Shown here piece by piece: positions 1 through 10,604 of a DNA stretch of 64,000 nucleotides. A program made the translations under genes and the position numbers. Each line of letters opens with the position of its first letter. Positions within the stretch are counted from its first letter, which is position 1. The notes below the pieces were generated by a model. It was not told where the DNA came from, did not search any database, and worked only from the letters and a program-made list of their open reading frames with translations. Origin of the DNA: Conoideocrella luteorostrata (taxonomy: Eukaryota; Ascomycota; Sordariomycetes; Hypocreales; Clavicipitaceae); assembly GCA_032433595.1 (NCBI GenBank), contig JASWJB010000161.1, forward strand, positions 30,476-94,475, given 5' to 3'.

Positions 1-1952
1 GGAGCTTTCATCTATTGCGAGGATCAGCTCGCACAGAGACGCCGGCGGGGCAGCTTCGTACTGCTGGCGCTTGTGGCCATGCTGTGTTGTTCGAGTCTCG
101 AAGATTCGACCGCTGCAAATGGAAGAATCTTCGGCCGGCTGCAATTATATAGGCGCTACTTTATCGTGCTTCAATATGGTCATTCTATTCATGCATGGTG
201 AGTAATGGGCATCAACCAACAGCGCGTCCGGGCAGCAAGAGATCCATAGCATGCTGTGAGGATTGCGCGTGGAATACGGCTGTGTAGACGAGCAGGCATA
301 AGTCAGGGCTCTTCCAGCGTACGCCGTACAACAGCCTGCTATCAAAACTCCGTAAATCTGACCTCGAGGAAGCAGCATATTAATCCTCGTTCCCGTCATT
401 TCAACAGTGGCCGCCGCCAAAATGGGGACAAGACGGCTCCTCGGCTCAATTCCAATGTTTGCCGATGCGACTAGCCCTCGATTTCCCAAACGCAATGTTG
501 TGGTCGGTCGGTCGGTCGGTGTAAGCATCTTTGAAGGCCAATTCTTTCAAGGATAGCGTTAACTATTCAGCACCCTCCGCTAACAGAATAATTTGCGTCA
601 TGACACTTGTGTAGTAGTTTATATATATATTTTTACTTTATATTTTTACTTTATATTTTTGCTTTATATTTTTGCTTTATATTTTTGCTTTATATTTTTG
701 CTTTATATTTTTGCTTTATATTTTTGCTTTTTATTTTTATTTTTACTTTTACTTTTACTTTTACTTTATTTTTTTCTTTACTTGAAACTATACTCTATAT
801 TACACACTATATTATATAGACGCTATATTGCACGCTAGTATACGCTATTATGCGCTGACTTCTTTAATCTTCTCGGTTATCACCACCACGCAAGATCGAG
901 GGACTCAGGTTGATCGACACATTTGAAAAATTTTGATGAAGAGCGATCTTCGTTTCTACAAGTAAGAGGCATACTATCCCATGAAAACTGGCGATGTGGT
1001 CAATGGTCACTTCCAGATTGTGGCGAAACTGGGTTTACGGTATAACCTCAACCGTCACGCTTAGGGCTGGTTCCAACATCCAGCAAGAGAAGCTGGAAAT
1101 TGACCCAAACAAAGACGTTTGACACGATGCAAGAAGAGAAAACGTAGGCGGTTGCGATTTGCAGGCATGTGGATGGGACCGTACTGTAGGTATCTGGCGG
1201 CTGCGGGCTCTAACGTTACTTGAACGTGATGATAATAGCTGACCTGTTGACTCGGAAAGAAAGAATTGCCCGTCCCAAAGTGACACGAATGCGTCTGAAG
1301 GGGTTGGAGAACTTATCACCTAGTTTGGCGCCCGGCTGGATAACGACGCCGATACCCTCGCGGTATCAGCATGTCAGCCCCTGATGTTGCCAGTCAAGCA
1401 GGCATTTGTGGGTGTGAGAGTCTACTCGTCGCTTGTGTGTAGCTAAGGGATGAACTGTACTAAATAGCCTGTTTATCTCTATTCCATGTTGACCTCAATT
1501 GGCTGTATGTAGCTATAATTCTGTGCATCAAAGGGAGGGACAATAGCTGACCAAGACAGCCATACCAGTTATTGATGTTCTGCATTTAGGAACTAAGAGG
1601 AGAGCTCTCTTAAAGTACGTCCGTTCATCATGATAGAATATGTGAACCATCAAATGGACATAGGAAAGTGCTCAAAATAGCCCGGGCGGAATGCTCAGAA
1701 CCAGCCAAATTTTGATCCCAATATCGATCCCGCCAAGCTTGAGATGTTGGATCGTCAAGCCTCAAATGTCTTACTTCAGCTGTCAAAACTTGAATCTCCC
1801 ACTATAGGCTCCCCTGACAAGAACAAAACTAAGGAGGGTGAAAATTTATTGTATGGTTCCAACATCAGTGAAAAAGGCTTTTCGGCAACGATATGTACAG
1901 TTACGTATTTTTGTGGGTTCTCTGCATCAAGAGCTCGAAGCGCACCGAGCCA
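1..1952. other. gene-poor stretch
   Basis: I see no convincing gene here. Open frames are short, mostly lack an ATG, have no domain-like composition and show no linkable introns. The only clear structure is the AT-rich tandem repeat listed separately and a short GGTC tandem near 505-523. Confidence 0.6.
625..765. repeat. AT-rich 13-bp tandem repeat
   Basis: A tandem array with the unit GCTTTATATTTTT repeats about six times. It grades at both ends into related T-rich units (ACTTTATATTTTT, then TTTTACTTTTACTTT). The aromatic and leucine-rich open frames across it are by-products of the repeat, not genes. Confidence 0.85.
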
Positions 1953-2935
1953 CTAGTCATGATGCCGACGGCGAGCCTGCGATCTCATCATTGGTATCCT
2001 TGACAGGCTGCCAAGATCAGAGATCTGAGATAGCCCACCGGCGGATTCGTCGGAGACACGGGATAGCGATGTGCTGTTTCTGCCAGACTGTGGGATGCTA
2101 TTTCGGCTTGCGATGAAGGTGTTTTCTGTGGAGGTCTCGCTTTGTGGGATTGGAGTCGAACTCCCACTGGTAGATGAACGAAGTTGCCTCCTAGCGAGAC
2201 GTTGGTTTTCCTCGCTTATAGCTCTCTCGTCCGTCGTATCTTTAGACACTGAAGTTGGAGTGCTATCTGGATATCCAGAATCATGTAGAGATGTGATATC
2301 GAAGACTAGAGGCCCCAACTGGCGGTGATGTGAGCGGTTGCCAGTCGAAGTCGCAGTGTCCGAGCTCTCAAAGCTGGTTGATGAAGACGGACCGCTGGGA
2401 GTGTCCAATGGCAAGTTTAACTCTCTCTTTTTGCGCTTGATGCTTGCTCTCTCGGAGCTTTTCCTGCGAAACATGTGATCCGGAGGTGGCCACTTAATCA
2501 TCGTTAGTACGAAGCCGGGGCATGCGAAAGATGGTCATTTACACATACCCCTCTGATTTCCGATAGATCTGGCCCGCCCTGCCTAGCGTAACGCGCAAGA
2601 GTTGACGCTCTGAACGTCTCATCCTCTGGTGCGCCGTGCATTACGGAGCGATTGCCGCCGTAGACTCGCGCAATTGTACCTAAACCCAGCAGATCGAGTC
2701 GAGCGGGAGTCATCGACGTTGGGCCATTCCAAACTGCTGGAGGGGGAGGGGGAGGTGGAGGTGGAGTTTCCAGACGATCGGATTCTTGACTCTCAGACAA
2801 GTGGCTTCGCAGATTGTCCCAGGGCGTATCGTCTGAGGTCGAAGCTGATGTTGATGCAACACCGCGCTCTGGTGACTGTAAAGCAAGGCTTTGGCGCGGT
2901 GGAGTTCTCGGTGGACTTGGCCGCAACGGGATCAT
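1953..2935 (-). CDS. hypothetical Ser/Pro-rich protein, two exons
   Basis: Exons are 2935-2549 and 2492-1953, separated by a 56-nt intron (2548-2493) with donor GTATGT, branch sequence TACTAAC and acceptor AAG. The junction is phase 0, and the joined frame encodes 308 residues from an ATG at 2935. I do not recognise the family. The N-terminal third is rich in Pro, Ser and Arg, with a run of nine prolines near residue 60. After the intron comes a basic cluster (SSERASIKRKKRE) that could be a nuclear localisation signal, then a Ser/Thr-rich tail ending in arginines and histidines. It looks largely disordered. There is no signal peptide or membrane segment. The clean splice and conserved phase make a real gene likely, but the function is unknown. 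Confidence 0.6.
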
Positions 2936-5858
2936 GAGGCGCTCGGTGACAGCAGAACTTGAGAAAATAGAGAGGGAAGAGCTATCTTCTTTAAAAAAAA
3001 AAAAAAAAAAACACTGGATGGGATTGTGAAGTGGTTGGGTAAGTGGGTGAGTGCATTAAATGGGATGGGCAAGTAGATACGGGCTGCTTCTTTTTGATTG
3101 GTCTCCTCCTCCAGTCCGCTCCAGGCGCTGCATCCTCCATTGCAGCCTGATGGTACTGAGCTGATAATGTCCGCAAGTACGAGTGACTTGGGTGTTGGGA
3201 AGCCGTCTTCGTTACGCATAATTGCTACACGGGAACCGGAAGTCGAACAGGTGGAGCGACAAGTCACCTTGGCACATACTTCACCATCTAGCCTTTTTAG
3301 CGCGATTCTGCATCAAATATACATGGCTCAGGGTACCAGCACCTAAGCACGGAGCATAGATGTGGTCAATGGACATTTGGGCTACCAGCTGTGCCGTCGC
3401 CGCAGTCATTCACTGCACCGCTTTTGCCAGACCAGGCAGCTTTAGTAGCTTAGTGTCCGTCGTGTGAACGTTTAGGGCAAAATCCGAGACTTCTCTGGGT
3501 TTGGTCTCTACTGTTCGGGTCAAAGACGTGCATCGGTAATAGTTTATAGAAAACAAGATATATGAAGCAAGACTAAGGTAGGAAGAGGAGTGAATGTGAG
3601 TGGGTTAGGAAGGAGGTCAGCCCAAGTAGCGAGAGCGAAACTCCATGAATTGGGCGGGTCTGCACCCCGCAGATATGCGCAAAAGGAAGGGTCTGCTTAA
3701 GATCATGTTCGGAATCCGAACGCGGTTGGTTGCAGCGTAGAGCGAGAACAGCAAGTAGCAGGCCGTAATGCGCAGAGGGAAGCATGAATCACTTCGGTTG
3801 ACATTGGGTTACGCCAACAGGGCGTTGGCCCAAGGGAAGGAAAGCGACCGTAAGCTCTTTGAACGAGGGACAAAAGGAGACACAGATACACTCTATTTGT
3901 GACGAGCAGGATCCCATTGTTACTGCGGCGGACAGTTAGCCCAACTGTCTCAAAATCTATTGGGGCCATTACCGCCACCCTACGCAGCACAATCTTTATA
4001 CATACATTGAATGCTCATGATTGCGATAATATAAACAACGTTCATACTGGTCACTTACTTAGTATAACTATAACTAAATTGTAGTCTACATCCTTCATCG
4101 TCACAACTAATAATAATGATGATTAGTGTAAGGCAACATGCAAGACGCGTTACATCTTCAGGCCAACCGTGGGGCTAATGTGCACAGACAAATGTGTACT
4201 CCGTACACGACGATTCCTCTGTTTTATACGGGGAAGCCCATATCAAAGATTTCGGTAACTATATCACATCATATTATAAGTTACGCAAAGGGCCTCATAC
4301 ACCTAAAAGGATTCCAATTAGTGCCCCAGCGCGCAGCCGTTCCCGAAAAGGCTCATAATTGGCGGCGGCAGACAAGGTGCTAACTGCTCCATCGGAGTAG
4401 CAAACTAATTAATTTAATTAGTAAAAGGGACGGCCCGTCCCTAAGCTCGTGCTCCACCATGAGGTTTGAGGAAAGTTACAATTAGAGAAAGAAACGGCGG
4501 ATTAAGTACAGTAATTGTTGCTATGCAATGTCTGCATATGGCAACATCGTGATTTGTCCAGCTGCTGACGTGTCAACCAAACCAGTTATGGTTGCCTAAA
4601 ACTTTGTTTCTACCTCGCCCGCTCGCGATCGATCGATTCCCTAGACAATGCACTACCTAGCGCGGCAGTGGCGCCGCTGGCGTTGGCAAGTCGAATTTCT
4701 ACGCTACGCCGCTCGAACTCGATGAGCTGATGTTTTTCGTTCGCCCTTTCTAAGTCCTCCCGGCGTTATTATCTCCAGTTGCAACGACATTTCCCATGCC
4801 GCATGCCAACAGGACTGCACCGCATTGCATCATGGCATACACACCGAGGGAGTACGTGGACGAGACGAGACGCATCCCAGTGTGTTCGGAGCTGCGCCTC
4901 CTCTCGATCTGGCCATGGTATGATACCATGAAAACGCTCAATCAAAGAGAAGCTACATCTTTTTTTTTTCCCTTCCTCACTAGTTAGGTTGGGTACGATG
5001 GAGGGACTTCACCCGGTCGCCTGGCAGCAGCTCCTCATCAATCGGCCATGTTGATCGAGTGGGGAATTGACAATTGAGAAAGCCACAAAAGAAAAAAAAT
5101 CCTCATAGCCATTGCTGCTCGAGAGCTCGCGGATTCGCTTTGGATATGGCTACTATCCTCAATTTTAATCGGCGTCGTGCGTATCGAGGTTTGTAAAGCA
5201 ATGAGTGCCGCATAATTTTCGGACCCTAGAAATATCATGTCACTCATTGCTCACATGTTGGTATGGAATACGTAGGGTCCTATCATGGAAGATGGGACCT
5301 TACTCTTCATATTTGCGCTCGAGGGCTGGGAACTTTGGGGTCTTGACCCCGTAGTATCTGATGATCGTTTGCCCAAAAGAGTGTATAGCACGAATAAACT
5401 CGGGCTCGACTAAGAACGCACGGCTTGGAATTGGCGATCTTAACTAGTGCACGCTGATAGTAGACTCTTAGGGATTGCTGGATAAAGTTCTGCGGGCTTT
5501 AGCTCTTAATTGAACCGGGAACCATACTATGGCGCTCGCTGGCGCATTGGCTTATTGGCTCTGTTGATTGGCGGACTGGGAGCTTGAGGTTTTTGTATGG
5601 CAGCCTGGCGAAGGTAGAGCTGTGGCCATACAAGTTATATCAAAATTTTGGTAACATGCCTGATCTTGCATATGGCTATATCCTATCCGAAGGCATGCCA
5701 CTGCATATCCAAAGGCTGAGAACCGTTTCAGCCATGCATGGATTCAACCTAAACACAGCGCATTCTCCATTCCAGGCCCGCGTGTAAAATGTGTTTCCCA
5801 AATTTTCCGACAAACAAACCCTTCTGAATGTCTTCTCATCATCGGTGAAGAAATAGCA
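2936..5858. other. non-coding or unassigned stretch
   Basis: No gene is supported. The stretch holds a poly-A run (about 2993-3010, just upstream of the 2935 start), short palindromes near 4405-4440 (an AT palindrome, then GGGACGG/CCGTCCC arms) and one TACTCCGTA motif near 4199. The open frames are short and mutually incompatible. Confidence 0.5.
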
Positions 5859-7823
5859 CTAGCATACCACTTCCGGGCTGCTCTGACGTCCATAATTCAG
5901 CCGACACTGCGTGATGGAAAACCACCACTCCAGGCAATCACGCCATTGCAAGGCAATATACTTGTGCGGTTCAGTAGACGGAAAGGGCAGACTTATCTCA
6001 AGAACACGGGGGAACCCCTCTGGACATTTGGACACGACAATCCATAGACCCGAGGCGTGGACTCCCTGCGGAGTACCTAACTGGTCTACACGGACCCATC
6101 CCAGACTTGCCTCACTACCATTGTTGTAGAGCAGGACCATGCCGCTGATGGTGTCTCCATCTTGACAAAGCCTCAGTCCGGATACATTCTCGAGCGACGC
6201 CGAAGAGAAGAGAAATCCATCCGGACGTTGACACATGGGATATTCCGATGTCGTTGGCGGCAAACGGGGCTCCCCTTTAGTCGTAACCGGAAGCACGGGC
6301 TCATTGACAGCCAGCGCTTGCAAGCCGTCGGTCAAGTCGAGACTAAGAATACTAGGGCAACCGTCTGGCAACCTCGTCAGTGGTACCGTTATGTAGTCGC
6401 CGAGTCGATACTCATTCGCACGCTCCCCCAGCACATGAATGCGCCCGAGAGTAGTTACAAGCTAGATGCGGATTAATATATTGACTGGCGCTCGCTCTAT
6501 TTACCCAGGACCTACTACAATAGCGTCTCGCGAAAAATATTTATCCCTGCGGTGCCACATCTCCGAGATTCGTTCATCGTGCCTCATGGGAATGTAGATC
6601 CAGTTTGCGTTGTCAACCTCGGATGTTAGGCGCCCATAGACAGAGAGATTGTGGTCTCCTCTGTGCACTTGCAGAGACATAAGCTCAATACCCAGGAGTA
6701 CTGACAGCCCCGTGATACCGCTCTCATTAATAGTTACTGAGTGTACTTGAGGCACGTTGCCGCAGTTGCCACTTTTGAACAAATGGAACATGAAATTAGG
6801 ATCTGCAGGCCGAGGAGTCGACCACAGGACTTTCCGAGGGCGTATATGCGGAAGAGCTTGATAGTACTGCACAGTTCTTAACTTGAAACCCTAGACGTCC
6901 GAAGCAATATTATTAGCGCGAGCCATCACGATTGTCCGCCGCGGGCTGATGGAGGATGAGGGGATACGTGCATCACTGCGTGCAAACAGCTTTCCCTCGG
7001 TAGTTGATAAGACCTTTGTTTCCCACCATATTCCTGGGATTTCTCCAACACCGACCGCGTCCTTTGCATTCGCAAACACCACTCTCCTGACACCCCAAGC
7101 ATCTCGAGCAATATACAAGGTATTAACAGGTCGTGAAGCAGTTGCGGGCTTGTAAACCAGTACGCAAATTTTGGTTGCACTGGTCTCCATTGGCGCATTC
7201 GTCAGAGAAGCGATATATGATTTGCTGTGAATTTTCACAAAGCAAGCCCAGATTGAGGATGACAGCTGCACCTCAGTGGTGAAGGGTTTCGTTGTTGTTG
7301 CACTCAACGATAATGTCATTTCAATGCACCACGATCGCACCAGTGTCTTGCACTGCATAAGGTGCCGAACCACCATTCGTTGTACTTCAAGCGGCAGGCG
7401 GTTGACTTGTGGACTCAACAGCTCAGACAGCGAAGCAGACAATGCAGAGCGAATGTCGTCAGGGCGGGCCAATGACTTATGCGGCTGAGGATTGAAGTCG
7501 CAATCAGTCACTGCCATGATCGGCGATGGAGGCATCCGCCCATAGGAATCGCACTCCTTATGGAACGCTCTCACAAATTCTTTTCCATGCTGGCAAAACA
7601 AGCCACAGAACACGTAAGAGACGTTAAGCGCCATAGTCCCGTCGCGCATGCCTAGGCGACGTTAATCAGACGCAGAACGCGGCAAATGTAGATGCTGTTG
7701 AGGTTTGGGGGGTGGCGGTCGGGGAACGAGGGGGGGCTTACACGCGACAATACGTTCAGCAGGATCAAATTGGAAGCCGCAAAGGGCGCAGTGGGGTTGG
7801 ATACACATGTGCAACATTGCCAT
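5859..7823 (-). pseudogene. F-box-like fungal protein with one in-frame TAG
   Basis: Three exons, 7823-7742, 7651-6516 and 6461-5859, join into 607 codons. Intron 1 is 90 nt (GTAAGC...CTAG) and recreates a Cys codon. Intron 2 is 54 nt (GTAGGT...CTAG), phase 0. The start ATG at 7823 begins MAMLHMC with a CX2C motif, a second C-rich segment follows, and the F-box-like stretch LPLEVQRMVVRHL lies near residues 111-125. The C-terminal half resembles a recurrent fungal family pairing this N-terminus with GLWW-, GFKLR- and LGR-type blocks; that assignment is from memory and moderate. One TAG (6893-6891, codon 281) interrupts an otherwise continuous frame exactly before GFKLR. An alternative 63-nt intron (GTGATG...GCAG) would remove the stop while keeping frame, but it has a poor donor and deletes that block. 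It could be a young pseudogene or a recoded/edited gene. Confidence 0.6.
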
Positions 7824-9814
7824 GATTGTGTGTAGCACAAGAACGGTCTTCGATACATAGAGTGTTTGTTTCTTTGGGTTGGTTTGACGCGGTCTTCCGG
7901 GTTTAAAACAAGATTGAGTGATGCAAGAATTGACAAGAGGGTATGTATGGATCAACAACACTACTTTCTTAACCGATGTCTGCGCTGTTTGCAAGCGCTG
8001 TTGACGGAAAGAAACGTAGCAGAAAGAGGAAGTCTTGGCTGTGACAGATTGATGAGTTGCTGGAGTCTTCGGGGAAGAATGATTCGGGAGTTCGTCAGGC
8101 CCGAAATGAGGGTGGCCTTGGGTGCGCGGATTCAATGTGAATTTTGATCCGGGTTGCGGTCACGGCGGATCTGGGTTGCTGTCAAGGATGAGCAAATATG
8201 CTGGTCCTGAGGAGACAGCAAGGCTGTGGCGTCGATAGAACCATGCAGGCAGTTTTGATGGAGATTGGCATGTCGGCTTGCTACATGACACCCACGGAAC
8301 TAGTATGATGGAGGCCAAGATGCAGGGTCAGACTACTTTGACCCTGAAAAGGTCTGAGCTCTATACATGGCTGCTGACAGCTTCATTATACAATGCCATG
8401 ATGCTGATACCAGCGGCTGAATTGCACATGTCACGCCTGCGAGTCGGAGAGGAAGCGAGAATAGCCGCCAAACTGGTGCGGGTAATGGCCAAATCTTCTT
8501 GAAATGCTGGCTAGGAAATGTGACGTGTTGGTCGGCGACTCCGTGGAGGTGGTGGTTGTCCACGACCGAAGTTCTCCTGCAGTGCGTACTCCGCACAGCC
8601 CAGCGAGTTCGATGTTCCTATCTCGCTTTACCGCCTCGAACGTAGTTGTAGCCGGTGGGAATGCGTTGTATATCAACAGCAAAGGTAATGAGCAGCCGCT
8701 GGGCGGCTATGCATCTCCGAAGGTATGTGGTATGTATCTTGTGGGAAAGTACTCCGTACGGAGTAAGCTCTATCAGGGTGAGCATAGCCATGTCGCTTGG
8801 CCCGTGTGTTTGCTTCCCATGAACGGTCCAATATCTTCTCTCGAGAAGAAAGCCTTCAGGACGGAGCTGCGTCAATGGCGCACACTTCTGGGCAATAGGC
8901 GAGCGATCTCGCCCATGGGAAATTTCTGGTGTTGCACAGAATATGTAGTCAACTGCGGAGCCACATCACCTTGCAACTGCGTCCAACCAATCAGTCGTCA
9001 GCCCGGATCCATGTTATGATACACAGAGTAAGGGCACTGAGCGGAATAGAAGCAACACCATGGAACCCCCTTGAGCTAGAGCTACCGCAGCTGCACGCAT
9101 CCTGTACCTCCCCCATGGCTACTGCATCGAGAGTGCACCCGTCGGCTAGACGAGGGTGTGAACCTGCGAGGGCGTTATAACGACTCCTGGCGAGAAAGGT
9201 CTGAGATAACAAGGGACAGCTGCGCCGCAGCGGCTGCATGGACAAAACGAGCTGTGTCGGGGGCAAAATGGCCTCTCAGGGCCGCGCCATTGTTTTGCGT
9301 ATTGCTGTGCGCGCAACAAATCTGTCTGGGACGCTGATCATCACCTTCCAGGCCCAGCCCTAGCCGTGCGTTGCAGCATGTACTTGGACTTGTGCTGCCA
9401 ACACAATCACAGTTCAATTGCCGAGTTCGCTATTGTTGAGCTGATGCGCCAAAACCCCCGGCCTTGCCACTCCCTCCTGGCCGAGCCGTGTTTTCTCGTA
9501 GTACTGTAGCCCATAATAAGCTAGATCGAGTTTAATGGGAAAGGCAAGACATGGATGAGTCCGGCAGGCAGGATTGATTGGGCGAGATGTGCCTGTGCTC
9601 GTCTCCGCGCGCACACACACAACACACGTATACCGGCAACAACATAGCCTTACTTTAATTGTGGAATTAGTTACGGAGTACTTAGAGACCTAATTCGACT
9701 TGCAGAGCCCTTGTTGCTAGTGAGATCAAATGATCGAGCAGTTCCATTCGAGATTACTAGACGCAAACACTGTAAAAGCACTAGTGTGAGAAGAGCTCCA
9801 GACAAACATGTAAA
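7824..9814. other. gene-poor stretch
   Basis: No gene is supported. The longest frame (8504-9019, plus) runs through a palindromic TACTCCGTACGGAGTA copy at 8750-8765 and has no family-like features. I treat it as chance. Confidence 0.45.
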
Positions 9815-10520
9815 TTAAGAGTAAAGAGGAGCCTTGAAGTTTGACTTGTACCAGCGGACCAGAGTCCCTTCCAAAGCTACTTCACAGTAACTACCCTGGC
9901 AGTAACTCCGAGCCACCACTATACGCGATTTGGCTACCTCCGGCTCGGGACTACTGCAAGGCCGTTCAGTGCGCATGACTTGGCCGGATGAGTCGAGTCC
10001 ATATTCGAATGAGAACAATTCCGCCATTCCTGTGTCTGGGGAGGGGAACGGGGCATTCCCGCCCGCACAATACTGTGTGGGGTCAAAAAAGAACGGCACC
10101 AAACAGCCAGACCAAGTTGTTGTTGTTGGAGGGTGAAAAGCACTCTCTGCGTTGACGGAATTTCTCTCACGTGGATTTGGATCTAACCAATTAATTAAAT
10201 CAGCAATAAGAGGGACCTTCGCCGCTTGCTTAAATATACTAACAAGTTTCCCCTTCATTGAATTGTTTTTCGTTCGAAGCCTTGCTCTCTCCTGCTTGTG
10301 CTGCCTTATTGAAGAGTGTGGATGTCCGATAAGCTTGGACGGAACTGCTCAACCATTTGATCTCACTATCCACGGTGTCTCTACGACTTGATGCGAGTCC
10401 CAAGTTGATCCTGTGAATGAACTGAAGTTGCGTTGCTAGAAGTGTGTCAGACACCAGCATACGTGTGCGGTGGGGGTGTGCCTTGAGCTGACAAATTGTC
10501 AAGAGGCGAAGAGCCTCCAT
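9815..10520 (-). CDS. hypothetical protein, two exons (tentative)
   Basis: Two minus-strand frames fit together through a 61-nt intron (10243-10183: GTTAGT donor, TTAG acceptor). Exon 1 ends with one base and exon 2 supplies two, making a Tyr codon. Taking the ATG at 10520 as start gives exons 10520-10244 and 10182-9815 and 214 residues ending KAPLYS. The open frame continues upstream of that ATG to about 10604, so a further 5' exon is possible. The C-terminal part is moderately Cys-, Phe- and Ser-rich (motifs CLVPFFFDPTQYC and ARSYCQGSYC). I recognise no domain, signal peptide or membrane helix. The phase-matched intron is the main support. Confidence 0.4.
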
Positions 10521-10604
10521 GTCTCGACACAAAACCCTTAAACTTTGGCAGTTAAAATAGTAGCCCGCGGGAGCAGACGCAACCTTCCTCGACTGATCTG
10601 ACAC

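Noticed and set aside
593..838. Phe/Tyr/Leu-rich open frames
   Set aside because: They are translations of the AT-rich 13-bp tandem repeat.
8504..9019. 171-codon plus-strand open frame
   Set aside because: It runs through a TACTCCGTACGGAGTA palindrome, has no family-like motifs or start context, and no homologous exon nearby.
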